Source: Paenibacillus massiliensis 2301065 = DSM 16942 (GTDB lineage Bacteria; Bacillota; Bacilli; Paenibacillales; Paenibacillaceae). From it: a stretch of DNA of 64,000 nucleotides. The translations under genes were made by a program, and so were the position numbers. Under the pieces are notes generated by a model, which saw only the letters and a program-made list of their open reading frames with translations, had not been told where the DNA came from and searched no databases. Location: contig NZ_KB898205.1 of the NCBI RefSeq assembly GCF_000377505.1, forward strand, positions 1-64,000, written 5' to 3'. Of this stretch, positions 10,211-19,492 are shown piece after piece (position 1 is the first letter of the stretch; each line of letters opens with the position of its first letter).

Positions 10211-12025
10211 CTACTCATCAATTTTCAGTACGGCCATGAAGGCTTCCTGAGGTACCTCTACATTACCGACCTGCTTCATCCGCTTCTTGCCTTCCTTCTG
10301 CTTCTCAAGCAGCTTACGCTTACGGGAGATGTCACCACCATAACACTTGGCAAGTACGTTCTTCCGCATCGCCTTAACCGTCTCCCGGGCAACAACCTTC
10401 GTACCCACAGAAGCCTGAATCGGCACTTCGAACATCTGACGTGGAATGAGCTCACGCAACTTCTCACAAATAATGCGTCCGCGATGATATGCACGTTCAC
10501 GGTGCACAATGAAGGACAACGCATCCACTTGCTCTCCATTCAGGAGGATGTCCATTTTGACCAGATTGGACTGGCGATAGCCTGATAGCTCATAGTCAAA
10601 GGAAGCGTACCCCTTCGTGCTTGATTTCAGCTGATCAAAGAAATCGTAGACGATCTCGGATAGTGGAATCTCGTATGTGATCGTAACACGAGTTGTATCC
10701 AGGTACTCCATGTTCACATACTCACCACGCTTGGACTGACACAGCTCCATAACTGTTCCAACATAATCGTTAGGAACGATGATTCCCGCCTTCACGTACG
10801 GCTCCTCAACATAATCAATACGCCCAATCTCTGGATAATTCGAAGGATTATCAATCTGAATCATCGAGCCGTCCGTCAATTGAATTCGATAGATAACGCT
10901 CGGTGCCGTCGTAATAAGAGGAATATTGAATTCCCGTTCGATCCGCTCCTGAATGACATCCATATGCAGGAGGCCAAGGAAGCCACAGCGGAAGCCGAAG
11001 CCCAGGGCGCTGGAGGTCTCTGGCTCAAAGCTCAGGGAAGCATCATTCAACTGCAGCTTCTCCAACGCTTCACGCAAATCATTGTAGTCTGAGGTCTCGA
11101 TTGGATACAATCCGCAATACACCATCGGATTGATCTTACGGTAGCCTGGCATCGGCTCGATAGCCGGATTCTTGGCATCGGTGACCGTATCCCCGACACG
11201 CGTATCACCAACATGCTTGATTCCAGCCACGATGAAGCCAACATCACCGACATTCAGCTCGTCCACAATACTCATACGTGGCTTGAAGGCACCGACCTCA
11301 ATAACTTCGAAGGTTTTGTCCGTTGCCATCATTTTAATCTTGGAACCCGCTTTAATCTTTCCATCAACTACCCGCACATACACAATTACACCCTTGTACG
11401 GGTCATAGTGTGAGTCAAAGATCAACGCCTTCAGCGGTGCATCAGGATTCCCTTGCGGAGCAGGGATTGACTTTACAACTTGCTCCAGAATCTCCTTGAT
11501 CCCAATCCCTGCCTTAGCAGATGCCAGAACTGCCTCGCTCGTATCGAGGCCAATAACGTCCTCAACTTCCTGCTTTACCCGGTCAGGGTCCGCACTAGGG
11601 AGGTCAATCTTGTTAATGACTGGCAGAATCTCTAGATCATTATCCAACGCCAGATACACATTTGCGAGCGTCTGAGCCTCGATCCCCTGAGCCGCATCAA
11701 CTACGAGCAGAGCACCCTCACAAGCCGCAAGGCTACGGGATACCTCATACGTAAAATCGACGTGTCCTGGTGTATCGATCAGATTCAGGATATATTCCTC
11801 TCCGTTATCTGCCTTATAAGTTAGACGTACCGCCTGCAGCTTGATTGTGATGCCGCGTTCGCGCTCCAGATCCATCTGGTCGAGCACCTGTTCCTGCATT
11901 TCACGAGAGGTCAGAGCACCCGTATACTCAAGAATACGGTCCGCCAAGGTTGATTTTCCATGGTCTATATGTGCAATGATACAAAAGTTTCGTATTTTCT
12001 GCTGTCTTGCCAAAATGTCTGTCAT
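10211..12025 (-). CDS. lepA: Elongation factor 4 (LepA), translational GTPase
   Basis: 604 residues, the usual length. The G1 loop AHIDHGKST is near residues 18-26, with DTPGH (G3), NKID (G4) and an SAKAG-type G5. EF-G-like domains II, III and V follow, and the LepA-specific C-terminal domain ends in [15 protein letters not shown]. LepA acts on ribosomes in translation or ribosome assembly. A GGGGGTAAGG ribosome site precedes the ATG. The gene order yqxA-lepA-hemW matches Bacillus. Confidence 0.97.
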   Translation of the reverse strand: MTDILARQQKIRNFCIIAHIDHGKSTLADRILEYTGALTSREMQEQVLDQMDLERERGITIKLQAVRLTYKADNGEEYILNLIDTPGHVDFTYEVSRSLAACEGALLVVDAAQGIEAQTLANVYLALDNDLEILPVINKIDLPSADPDRVKQEVEDVIGLDTSEAVLASAKAGIGIKEILEQVVKSIPAPQGNPDAPLKALIFDSHYDPYKGVIVYVRVVDGKIKAGSKIKMMATDKTFEVIEVGAFKPRMSIVDELNVGDVGFIVAGIKHVGDTRVGDTVTDAKNPAIEPMPGYRKINPMVYCGLYPIETSDYNDLREALEKLQLNDASLSFEPETSSALGFGFRCGFLGLLHMDVIQERIEREFNIPLITTAPSVIYRIQLTDGSMIQIDNPSNYPEIGRIDYVEEPYVKAGIIVPNDYVGTVMELCQSKRGEYVNMEYLDTTRVTITYEIPLSEIVYDFFDQLKSSTKGYASFDYELSGYRQSNLVKMDILLNGEQVDALSFIVHRERAYHRGRIICEKLRELIPRQMFEVPIQASVGTKVVARETVKAMRKNVLAKCYGGDISRKRKLLEKQKEGKKRMKQVGNVEVPQEAFMAVLKIDE

Positions 12026-12108
12026 GCCTTACCCCCACACCACCTAGTGTCAATCGCTTCATTATACCAGTTGAAGAGTAAGGCTTCAATATGAACAGCT
12101 CAAGGCTT

Positions 12109-12555
12109 CTATTCCGTCACTCCTTCGAACATGGAGACGACCAGATGAATTCCTTTCTTGGACAGCTTTTGCAGGAGGCCTGCGGTCTTATCCGCCATGA
12201 CATCAACCGAGGCTTGCTTGCTCTTCGTGGCAGGAACGAGTGGAACAGCCTTCTCCTCTGTTAGGCTCGCTTCAGCTATCGTCTGCTTAATCGGTACCTG
12301 TGGTTGCATCGCCAATGATTGCTCCGTCGTCTGCGTTATCGGCTGCGACTGCCCCCGTGCTGCTTCCGTTGCGTTTGGAGCTGTCTGGGTGATCACTGTC
12401 TGACTCATGGTACCTTGTTCCCGAGCAGACTCTGGCTGGTCCCATGTAGGTCCGTATACCGTGCGCATCCCCGATCCAGCCAATTGCATCCCGAGCAGCA
12501 TGCCCATGCCAACCAGACAGGTAAATACGATAGCCTTGGTTCTGAAGCGAGCCAT
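12109..12555 (-). CDS. YqxA-like protein (DUF3679), membrane-anchored
   Basis: 148 residues from the ATG at 12555, supported by GGGAGGAAA upstream. One N-terminal membrane segment (about 5-25, rich in Val/Gly/Met/Leu) is followed by a disordered Gln/Thr-rich region. A C-terminal helix ends DKTAGLLQKLSKKGIHLVVSMFEGV. Weak sequence resemblance and the position between spoIIP and lepA match Bacillus yqxA. The role is unknown; by context it may be expressed during sporulation. Confidence 0.75.
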   Translation of the reverse strand: MARFRTKAIVFTCLVGMGMLLGMQLAGSGMRTVYGPTWDQPESAREQGTMSQTVITQTAPNATEAARGQSQPITQTTEQSLAMQPQVPIKQTIAEASLTEEKAVPLVPATKSKQASVDVMADKTAGLLQKLSKKGIHLVVSMFEGVTE

Positions 12556-12702
12556 GATTATTTCCTCCCAACATAACTTTGCTTGTTTTTGAACAACCTC
12601 ACTTGACATAGTGTAAATATGCTGATGAATTTCAGCTTATGATTCCAAGCCATGAGGTTAAGTCATGAACCTAATATTATCCGCTCTATATCTATCTGCT
12701 CG

Positions 12703-14010
12703 TTAATGTTTGTCTGTTCCAGGCGCCTCTGGAAGAGGCTCGCTCGCTTTCACCGCGGCCTGATCCTCCCAATACACTTCTGCAATCGCATCGGCCAGCA
12801 CCTCGGATGTGCGCTTTAGCTCTTCATCATTGTTATCAATGCCACCAACCTCCACCAGGATGCCATTGGGGGACAGGGATTGATTATATTCGCCGTTATT
12901 CCCTCCCCCTTTATCCTTGCCCCAGATTCCTCGTGAGAGGCCCGGATACTTTTGTTCGAGCTTCGCATGTATACGATTGGCAAATGCTTCATTTTGCCGC
13001 CAGTTCTTATTGTCATGACCGATGATAAAATAGAGCTTGGCATATCCCGTGCCATTAATCGTCGCAGTAGTCTTGGCATGGCGCTGTGAATCACGATGGA
13101 TGTCAATCAGATAAGTAAGCTGCTTATTCATGCTCATCGCTTCCTTCACGGTCTGGCGTGAATATTTATAAGAATAATTCCAGTTGTAATCCTGGATTGT
13201 CGTCACATAATCCTCCTGAGCATGGAACGTACCAACCCCTTGCCGCTCCAGCCTTTTGGCTACATAGTCTCCCACTCTGTTTACTGTGGCCTTAGGGGAG
13301 GAGGAGTTCGGATTCGTACTTGCTGAGCTAAGCAGTGGGTTGTACGCTTCTCGCGGATGAGAATGGTAGATTAGTACTTCTTTCGTTACAGGGTCCTTTG
13401 TCTTGCTAGAGTCAATAGATGAAGGGTTCTTGACTGGGCCTGATCCATCTGCACCCTCTGTACCTCCGCCCGTGCCTTCTGGACCACCATCGCCAGCACC
13501 TGAACCACCTCCATCAGGACCAGCAGCTTCAGCATCCTCAGCATGTGACGAATCGACCAAGCCCGGATCTGGCTGATAATCCTCCGGTGCCTCCACCTGC
13601 AGATTCCCTGAGCCGGAGCGCAGCAGGACCGGATTGCCTGAAGCCATTCCAGGAATCTCCCTGGCAATAAGGCTTTTGGGATCCTGTGGATTTACACCGG
13701 TCAGCAATTGAAATGCAAATGTGCTTACTTGCTCTCCAGACAGGACGGATACCTTTTTATCTGCACTTAGATGGGGAATCTCCATACCTAGCATATCTGC
13801 AAAAAAATCAGAAGGAACTGACGACGCAAAGCCTTTCATAGACGAGACGGGAGAGGATTGAATGCGCTGCTCCACCAGTCCTCCGAGACCTAGCAGCACA
13901 AATAGCACGGCTGTACCAACCATTAGCGCAATCAGCGTCTGCCCCATACTCAAGATTCTCAACCCTGTACTCTTCCATTGTGCAACGTTCCAGATTTGAT
14001 ATTTGCTCAT
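12703..14010 (-). CDS. spoIIP: Stage II sporulation protein P, cell-wall hydrolase
   Basis: 435 residues. SpoIIP is the amidase/endopeptidase that, with SpoIID and SpoIIM, degrades septal peptidoglycan during engulfment. One membrane segment at about 20-45 anchors it. A Gly/Asp-rich linker (about 150-185) precedes the catalytic domain. Metal and catalytic residues are visible in IYHSHPREAYNP, LIDIHRDSQRH and ILVEVGGIDN. AAGGAGG precedes the ATG at a longer than usual distance. The gene lies directly downstream of gpr, as in Bacillus. Confidence 0.95.
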   Translation of the reverse strand: MSKYQIWNVAQWKSTGLRILSMGQTLIALMVGTAVLFVLLGLGGLVEQRIQSSPVSSMKGFASSVPSDFFADMLGMEIPHLSADKKVSVLSGEQVSTFAFQLLTGVNPQDPKSLIAREIPGMASGNPVLLRSGSGNLQVEAPEDYQPDPGLVDSSHAEDAEAAGPDGGGSGAGDGGPEGTGGGTEGADGSGPVKNPSSIDSSKTKDPVTKEVLIYHSHPREAYNPLLSSASTNPNSSSPKATVNRVGDYVAKRLERQGVGTFHAQEDYVTTIQDYNWNYSYKYSRQTVKEAMSMNKQLTYLIDIHRDSQRHAKTTATINGTGYAKLYFIIGHDNKNWRQNEAFANRIHAKLEQKYPGLSRGIWGKDKGGGNNGEYNQSLSPNGILVEVGGIDNNDEELKRTSEVLADAIAEVYWEDQAAVKASEPLPEAPGTDKH

Positions 14011-14108
14011 CTCAGGGATGTCCTCCTTCTTCCCATTTAAGCCCTACCAGGGAATCTCTCATACTTCAACTCTATGAACGAATGGAAGATACTAGAACAA
14101 AATAGGAG

Positions 14109-14145
14109 AAAAAAGACCACATTTTCTCCAGAGAGAAATGCGGTC
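14109..14145 (-). terminator. Rho-independent terminator after gpr
   Basis: Minus strand: GACCGCATTT.. pairs with ..AAAATGTGGTC, then TTTTTT. It separates gpr from spoIIP. Confidence 0.85.
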
Positions 14146-14200
14146 CCTTGTGGCCTTGTGTCTTGATCGTTCATCAAATACGTAAGTAACACTCAACTAC

Positions 14201-15196
14201 TCAATGCGTATAAGCGGCAACATTGCCAGGATCGACCGCTTCATGCAATGCGGCATTTAATCCCGTAGCTATAATATTGGATATGTCCTCAATGAACTTG
14301 TCCACTTCCTTGGGTGTCACGATCAGGTCATGCCCGAGCGGCTGTAAGACCTCCTTCACCAGCATGAGACGCTCCTGCTCGGAGATCTCGTCGAGCATAC
14401 CTAGAATAGCCCGTTTCGTGTTAGCACCGAAATGAGACTTCATTAATTCAATGGAGTCATTCACGATGGTCGAAGCATAGCATACTGTTGGTACCCCAAT
14501 GGCGATACATGGAATGCCCATGATGTCTTTCGTAATTCCTTTTCGCTTATTCCCAATACCAGAACCGGGATGAATGCCAATATCCGCAATCTGAATGGTC
14601 GTGTTGATCCGTTCCAGAGAACGGGAAGCAAGCGCATCAATTGCAATCACCAGATCAGGACGAGTACGTTCAACGATGCTTTGCACGATTTCACTGGATT
14701 CGATGCCTGTGATGCCCAGCACCCCTGGTGCAATGGCACTGACTTCGCGGTATCCGGGGCTGATCTGATCAGGCACCAATTCGAAATACTGCCGCGTGAT
14801 CATGAGATTCTCAACTACAAGAGGCCCCAATGAATCCGGTGTGACATTCCAGTTACCGAGTCCAACCACCAACACCTTGCCCTTCGGTCCAATCCCAATC
14901 TTGGTCATGAATTGTTCCATCTCTCTAGCAAGCACCATAGATACCTGATCCTGAAGAGGTGTATCACCCTCCCGCAGTTTAGGGACCTCCAGCGTTACAT
15001 AATGCCCCACGACCCGACCAATTTGACTGGCCCCTTCTTCATTCTCTACATCCAGCCTCGTAATTCGAATATCGTCTTCATTCTCCACCTGCTCCCAGAC
15101 ACCCGGTATAGACTGCTCACGGCCCTTGCCAGCCAGCTCTTTCGCTTCTATGGCCAAATCCGTCCGAACGGAGTATTTCTGCAAATCCAGCTCCAT
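14201..15196 (-). CDS. gpr: Spore germination protease GPR
   Basis: About 331 residues. GPR is the aspartate-type protease (family A25) that degrades small acid-soluble spore proteins on germination. The N-terminal propeptide region reads YSVRTDLAIEAKE. The conserved core includes VVGLGNWNVTPDSLGP, APGVLGITGIE, VIAIDALASRS and IHPGSGIGNKRKG. Of two adjacent ATG codons I prefer the second (15196), because it is six bases from AGGAGG rather than three. A SigG-type promoter candidate lies at 15227-15256. Confidence 0.96.
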   Translation of the reverse strand: MELDLQKYSVRTDLAIEAKELAGKGREQSIPGVWEQVENEDDIRITRLDVENEEGASQIGRVVGHYVTLEVPKLREGDTPLQDQVSMVLAREMEQFMTKIGIGPKGKVLVVGLGNWNVTPDSLGPLVVENLMITRQYFELVPDQISPGYREVSAIAPGVLGITGIESSEIVQSIVERTRPDLVIAIDALASRSLERINTTIQIADIGIHPGSGIGNKRKGITKDIMGIPCIAIGVPTVCYASTIVNDSIELMKSHFGANTKRAILGMLDEISEQERLMLVKEVLQPLGHDLIVTPKEVDKFIEDISNIIATGLNAALHEAVDPGNVAAYTH

Positions 15197-15226
15197 CATT
15201 ATCCTCCTCTATACACATGTTCCTCT

Positions 15227-15256
15227 TATTGTGCTGGAGAGATGCCAACTTTATGC
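15227..15256 (-). promoter_or_regulatory. Candidate SigG (forespore) promoter of gpr
   Basis: Minus strand: GCATA (15256-15252), an 18-base spacer, then CACAATA (15233-15227). This fits the Bacillus SigG pattern GHATR-N18-CATNNTA with one mismatch. In Bacillus gpr is transcribed by SigF and SigG. Confidence 0.55.
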
Positions 15257-15261
15257 ATCAT

Positions 15262-15321
15262 TTATTAGACCACACATTAGACTACACATTAGACCGTTCA
15301 TTAGAACATACATTAGGTCGT
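15262..15321. repeat. Tandem array, five imperfect 12-bp units
   Basis: Units read TTATTAGACCAC, ACATTAGACTAC, ACATTAGACCGT, TCATTAGAACAT and ACATTAGGTCGT, sharing the core CATTAGA. The array begins about 65 bases upstream of the gpr start, just beyond its candidate promoter. Confidence 0.85.
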
Positions 15322-15510
15322 CTTCTGCTCCCACCCATACGTTTCTTGTTTTGAATAGCAGACTTTCTTATAATCTGAGGTACTAGGATAGTGCCTTGAT
15401 CGAAACGTCAATCTTAACAGCGGTCGATAGGGATCACCCCGTGCAACAGCTCCATACTCAGATTTAATACGATCAAGGTACAAGGACAAAGATCTATAAG
15501 AAGGTGAGTC

Positions 15511-16116
15511 TTGTTGAAGCGATTTGAGGATGAAGTAGGCTTTAAATACAATTTCTATGTTATTCTCCGTCGGGGAGAGCAAGTGGATGTCAAATGCAGA
15601 CAGTGTGATGGGCATGCGTACATTTTGAGCAAGAACGATCAATTGGAGTGGCGCTGCACACAGTGCTACACCCGACAAGTGGAGCAACCTTTATATCAGT
15701 ATTATGCCAAGAAGGTCTGCACAAGCTGCGAGCGCTGGTTCAATGTACAAATAAAGGAAGAGAAACGTACCCTGCACAAATCGGCTCGTGTGCCCTGTCC
15801 TCATTGCGGATGGATTCAATTATGTGAGCTACACCGCAAGCCAGCGTATCAAGGATGTTACCCGGACATTCGAAATGGGCGCGATCCTATCTTTCATCTC
15901 GAATTATATTTTCTGGACTATGTGCGCGGCAAAGTCGTATGGGCCATGAATCGAGCTCATTTGAATTATCTAATCTCCTACGTGTCGGCGGATTTGCGGG
16001 TAAGGCGCTATGCTACGCCTCTCAGGACAGCATCTCACACCATACCTGCCTATATGAAACAAGCCAAGAATAGAGCTGATGTCGTTCGGACGTTGAAGAA
16101 GCTGCAATACAAATAA
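15511..16116 (+). CDS. Orphan double zinc-ribbon protein, unknown function
   Basis: 201 residues with two predicted zinc ribbons. The first uses Cys29/Cys32 and Cys49/Cys52 (CRQC..CTQC). The second uses Cys70/Cys73 and Cys96/Cys99 (CTSC..CPHC). A basic C-terminal half, rich in Tyr/Arg/Lys, follows. It starts at TTG: AAGGTGAG lies 5 to 8 bases upstream of two consecutive TTG codons. The gene is on the plus strand between gpr and rpsT, where Bacillus has no counterpart. Zinc ribbons suggest nucleic-acid or ribosome binding, but that is only inference. I do not recognise a family. Confidence 0.75.
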   Translation: MLKRFEDEVGFKYNFYVILRRGEQVDVKCRQCDGHAYILSKNDQLEWRCTQCYTRQVEQPLYQYYAKKVCTSCERWFNVQIKEEKRTLHKSARVPCPHCGWIQLCELHRKPAYQGCYPDIRNGRDPIFHLELYFLDYVRGKVVWAMNRAHLNYLISYVSADLRVRRYATPLRTASHTIPAYMKQAKNRADVVRTLKKLQYK

Positions 16117-16303
16117 GAGCAACGTCAGCAATAACAGGACGTCCAGAATTAGCAAAAGGCCGTATTCATCCATTCAAATAGGTTTTGCACAAAATAATAG
16201 TTGAAAACATCGTCCATATGCCGCATAATATATTTTTATCGCATAAGCCGTGAGAAAATACAGATCATTGGGTTTGAAGTAACGTACTTATCCATGTTTT
16301 GTA

Positions 16304-16332
16304 TTGCATTTTACATAGGCTCATGCTAAAAT
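16304..16332 (+). promoter_or_regulatory. SigA-type promoter of rpsT
   Basis: -35 TTGCAT (16304-16309), 17-base spacer, -10 TAAAAT (16327-16332), about 58 bases before the rpsT start. Confidence 0.65.
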
Positions 16333-16389
16333 ATTTTAAGTTGTGAAACGTTTGTGTTCATAGTAATGCCTTTACAGGAGGTGAATGGA

Positions 16390-16662
16390 ATGCCGAACAT
16401 TAAATCCGCTGTTAAACGCGTAAAAACGTCTGAAAAGCGTCGTGCGTTGAATGCTTCGCAAAAATCCGCGCTTCGTACTGCAGTTAAAGCTGCTGATACT
16501 GCGCTGGCTAGCAACGAAGTTGAAACTGCAGCTGCTGCTTTCAAAGCTGCTTCCACAAAGCTGGATAAAGCCGCTACTAAGGGCCTGATCCACAAAAACG
16601 CTGCAGCTCGCAAAAAATCCCGCTTGGCTAAAAAGTTGAACGCTCTGAAAGCTCAAGCGTAA
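16390..16662 (+). CDS. rpsT: 30S ribosomal protein S20
   Basis: 90 residues, very basic and Ala/Lys-rich. S20 binds 16S rRNA in the small subunit body. It begins [21 protein letters not shown], with characteristic [12 protein letters not shown] and [17 protein letters not shown] segments. The start at 16390 is set by AGGAGGTG upstream. It is monocistronic with its own promoter and a strong terminator, and converges on holA as in Bacillus. Confidence 0.98.
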   Translation: MPNIKSAVKRVKTSEKRRALNASQKSALRTAVKAADTALASNEVETAAAAFKAASTKLDKAATKGLIHKNAAARKKSRLAKKLNALKAQA

Positions 16663-16686
16663 TGCGCTTCTTCATATGATGATGAC

Positions 16687-16724
16687 AAAAATCCTGACCA
16701 GCCCGTGCTGATCAGGATTTTTTG
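16687..16724 (+). terminator. Bidirectional terminator between rpsT and holA
   Basis: AAAATCCTGACCAG / CTGATCAGGATTTTTT stem with a 6-base loop. The A-run on the left and T-run on the right let it serve both convergent genes. Confidence 0.9.
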
Positions 16725-16769
16725 GTTGTTTCTATAATTTTGCTACAGATGCTCGCTTGCACAGCACTC

Positions 16770-17801
16770 CTAAGCAGACTGACCCGTTCCTAGCTTCAGG
16801 AACAGAAGCTCAATCCCCAACACTTTATCAATCTGACCGCTCTTCATACGATAGTCCAGCTCAGCCAGCTCATGAAGCATGCTGCTAAGCTGCTGCAAGC
16901 TGAAGCGCCGCGCCTGCTCTCCAGCGATCTTCACCGCATAGGGATGAAGGCTCAGCTGTCCAGCAATCTGCTGTTGCGAATAGTTCTGGCGCATAAGCTC
17001 CTTGACCTGGAGCATGATACGGAATTGCCTTGTAATCAGCGCTGCAATCTTGATGGGCTCCTCTCTCTGCTTCAGCAACTCATAGAAGATCGCGAGCGCA
17101 TTCTGAATACGCAGATTGGCCAGCTCCTCCACCATGACGAACACATTTTGTTCCGTACTTCGTGGCACAAGCTCCTCAATATCAGAGCTGCTCACAGTCC
17201 CGCCCCGTCCCGCATACAGACAAAGCTTATCAATCTCAGCAGCCAATGTCTCAAGCCCAGTGCCTGCATAACGAATTAGCAGCTCCGCTGTACTTGTGTC
17301 CAGCATGACCTGCTGTTCTTGTGCCTTATGACCGATCCATTGCAGTAGATCATCACTACCAAGCGGAGAAAAGTGCAGTACCACACCCACGCTCTTGAGC
17401 TGCTTCACAAGCTTCTTACGCTCATCCAGCTTGTCTGCATAGACCACAAAGACGATGACGCTATATTCCGCTGGCTGTTCAATGTAGCTCAGCAAAGTCT
17501 CAATCCGGTGCTCGATCTTGCTATTGTCCTTGGCAGCCGACAACAGATTGGAGTCACGCACGGTTATAAGCTTGCTCGGCACGAGAAACGGCGCCGTGTT
17601 CGCTTCCTCCACTACAGCCTCAATTGGCGTATCCGTCAGATCATATGATGCCACCGCGAACTCCTGGTGATCTGGCTCAATCATTTGCTCCTTCAGCGTA
17701 TCAAGGAACTGCTTCATCTGATATTTCTCCGTACCATACAGCACATAGATCGGGGCAGTTTTTCCTTTGCGAATAGCCTGCATCGCTGATTTAACGTCCA
17801 T
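16770..17801 (-). CDS. holA: DNA polymerase III, delta subunit
   Basis: 343 residues, the usual length. HolA is the clamp-loader subunit that opens the beta clamp. It begins MDVKSAMQAIRKGKTAPIYVLYG, typical of HolA, where the degenerate P-loop region reads YVLYGTEKY. An AAA+-like middle domain and a helical C-terminal collar domain follow (LLKQREEPIKIAALITRQFRIML). A GGTGGGGG ribosome site precedes the ATG. Position between rpsT and the com genes matches Bacillus yqeN. Confidence 0.95.
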   Translation of the reverse strand: MDVKSAMQAIRKGKTAPIYVLYGTEKYQMKQFLDTLKEQMIEPDHQEFAVASYDLTDTPIEAVVEEANTAPFLVPSKLITVRDSNLLSAAKDNSKIEHRIETLLSYIEQPAEYSVIVFVVYADKLDERKKLVKQLKSVGVVLHFSPLGSDDLLQWIGHKAQEQQVMLDTSTAELLIRYAGTGLETLAAEIDKLCLYAGRGGTVSSSDIEELVPRSTEQNVFVMVEELANLRIQNALAIFYELLKQREEPIKIAALITRQFRIMLQVKELMRQNYSQQQIAGQLSLHPYAVKIAGEQARRFSLQQLSSMLHELAELDYRMKSGQIDKVLGIELLFLKLGTGQSA

Positions 17802-17951
17802 TCCAACACCCCCACCGATTTATCCTACCAGATATCAGCTGTTGGGGAAAGAGCGCTCGCACAACAAGTCCAATATGTACAACGACTATCGACGTAATTT
17901 CACAAAGGACTGACCGCTTTTGCTGAAGGTTTATTGCAAATAATGAATGAT

Positions 17952-17988
17952 TCAGCCCCGCTGAAAGCTTATAAATTTTATTATCTTC
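17952..17988. repeat. Terminator-adjacent element, copy A
   Basis: TCAGC-CCC-GCTGA hairpin followed by AAGCTTATAAATTTTATT and ATCTTC, ending at the A-run that encodes the U-run of the next terminator. Closely similar copies lie at 28265-28303 and 44591-44627. Confidence 0.65.
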
Positions 17989-18027
17989 AAAAAAAGGCCA
18001 GCCGGGAGCTTCGCCCCCGTGCTAGCC
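17989..18027 (-). terminator. Rho-independent terminator after the anti-sigma gene
   Basis: Minus strand: GGCTAGCACGGG.. pairs with ..CCCGGCTGGCC, then TTTTTTT. Confidence 0.85.
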
Positions 18028-18088
18028 AATACAGCATATTTGTAACTTATTCACCTAGAAATCATCGAGTCTGTGCGTAATTGTACCA

Positions 18089-19492
18089 TTACTGACCTGC
18101 CGAACGAGGCACGGTATAGGTATATTTGCTGGTAATCCCGTCTTGCTCTGTCTCGTAAGTGAAGGTCTTGCTATCGTCAGACCAGCTACCTGATACCCAT
18201 GTTCCGTTCAAGGTTCGGACCTCCATGGATACTTTGCCAGCGCCGCTATTCGTCAGTTGATACACGGTAAGCTTCTTTCCTTCAACAACAACTGAATATT
18301 GCCCGTCTGGCGAATTCGTTGCTGCCTCTCCGCTGCTACCGGTAGTTGCTGAACCTGAACCTGTATTGCCCTTGGTTGCCCCGGTATCACCAGAGCTAGG
18401 AGTACTGCCCGCATTACCAGCACTTCCAGAATTGCCAGTGTTGCTGGATGTATCCGTACTTCCGCTAGCTGGACTATCTCCTGTAATGGACATCATGAGT
18501 TCAGGATCCTCGTTAATTTGAATTTCCTGAATGAGCATGTCATTATGGCTGAATTCCTGCTGCTCAGAAGATGCCATGTCTCCGTTTGATTCCGGATTAG
18601 CTTTCGGTGCCTTATCCATAGGAGGTTCATCTGCATTGGTGCTCTCTGCCGGCTGATCCGCCTCTTGTGAGAGAAGCGATCGGCTGTTGGCACTCGACTC
18701 TTGCTGGGAGGATGAAGCAGGGTCCTCTTTCTTAGAATTCGTGGAGTCAGAGGCCGGCGAACCGCTACTCTCCTTGGAGCTTGGCTCTTCGCCTGTACGA
18801 GCAGACCTTTCGGCTTGAGAATTATCTCCTGCTGATGACTGGGCTGGCTGCGATTTATCATCCGATGGCGGGGCTTCATTTTGTGCAGGCTGATCGCCAT
18901 TTTCCTGCTCCACAGCTTCGCCCGTTGACTCCTTGGCCTTCACGTCTTCATCTGCAGGTGACGTGGAATTTATATCGTCGGATACGGAGGGCTCCTGCGC
19001 AGAACCACTTCCGTTACTCGTCTCCATCAGTCCTTTGTCTTCCTGCTGCAATTGGCTTGACATAACATCTGCATTTTGGAGTTCTTGAGGTTGGTAGGTC
19101 ATCACGACGATTCCAAGTACAGCCGCTGCAGCGGCTACGCCGATCGTAACTCGTCCACCTGTGCGATTCCACCATGGAAGTGGTCTGCTACGTTTCATAC
19201 CGCTTGGCTCTTGCTGAGCAGACATTGGTTTCATTTCCTGCAATGTACTACTCTGTTCCTTGCGAGCTTCGTCGATCGCATCCAGCTGAGGCATGATAGC
19301 ATCGACCAGACTGAACTTGGGCGTGACGGCAGGCAGCTGCTCTAGCTCTTGGGACAACGCCTGCAGAATTTCGAACTTCTCTGCACAGTCATCACACTGG
19401 GCTATATGTTTCAACAGCTGTACCGACTCATCTTCGCCCAGATCATGATCAACATAACGCTGCATCCAGTCCATCACATCATCGCATTTCAT
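18089..19492 (-). CDS. Membrane anti-sigma factor with zinc finger and long Ser-rich tail
   Basis: 467 residues, far longer than typical anti-sigma factors. The N-terminal anti-sigma domain has the ZAS motif H29xxxC33xxC36 (HIAQCDDC). A single membrane segment lies at about 114-132. Then comes some 250 residues of low-complexity Ser/Glu/Asn/Gly sequence, likely outside the cell. A compact C-terminal beta-rich segment (about 395-467) looks like a small sensory or wall-contact domain. It overlaps the sigma gene by 4 bases, the usual sigma/anti-sigma arrangement. Sigma release presumably follows an envelope signal. The stimulus cannot be inferred. Confidence 0.85.
   Translation of the reverse strand: MKCDDVMDWMQRYVDHDLGEDESVQLLKHIAQCDDCAEKFEILQALSQELEQLPAVTPKFSLVDAIMPQLDAIDEARKEQSSTLQEMKPMSAQQEPSGMKRSRPLPWWNRTGGRVTIGVAAAAAVLGIVVMTYQPQELQNADVMSSQLQQEDKGLMETSNGSGSAQEPSVSDDINSTSPADEDVKAKESTGEAVEQENGDQPAQNEAPPSDDKSQPAQSSAGDNSQAERSARTGEEPSSKESSGSPASDSTNSKKEDPASSSQQESSANSRSLLSQEADQPAESTNADEPPMDKAPKANPESNGDMASSEQQEFSHNDMLIQEIQINEDPELMMSITGDSPASGSTDTSSNTGNSGSAGNAGSTPSSGDTGATKGNTGSGSATTGSSGEAATNSPDGQYSVVVEGKKLTVYQLTNSGAGKVSMEVRTLNGTWVSGSWSDDSKTFTYETEQDGITSKYTYTVPRSAGQ

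Larger units (their letters stand above)
15200..15510. other. Intergenic region between gpr and the zinc-ribbon gene
   Basis: Holds the candidate SigG promoter of gpr, five 12-bp tandem repeats (15262-15321) and the ribosome site AAGGTGAG (15501-15508) of the zinc-ribbon gene. I see no further gene. Confidence 0.6.
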
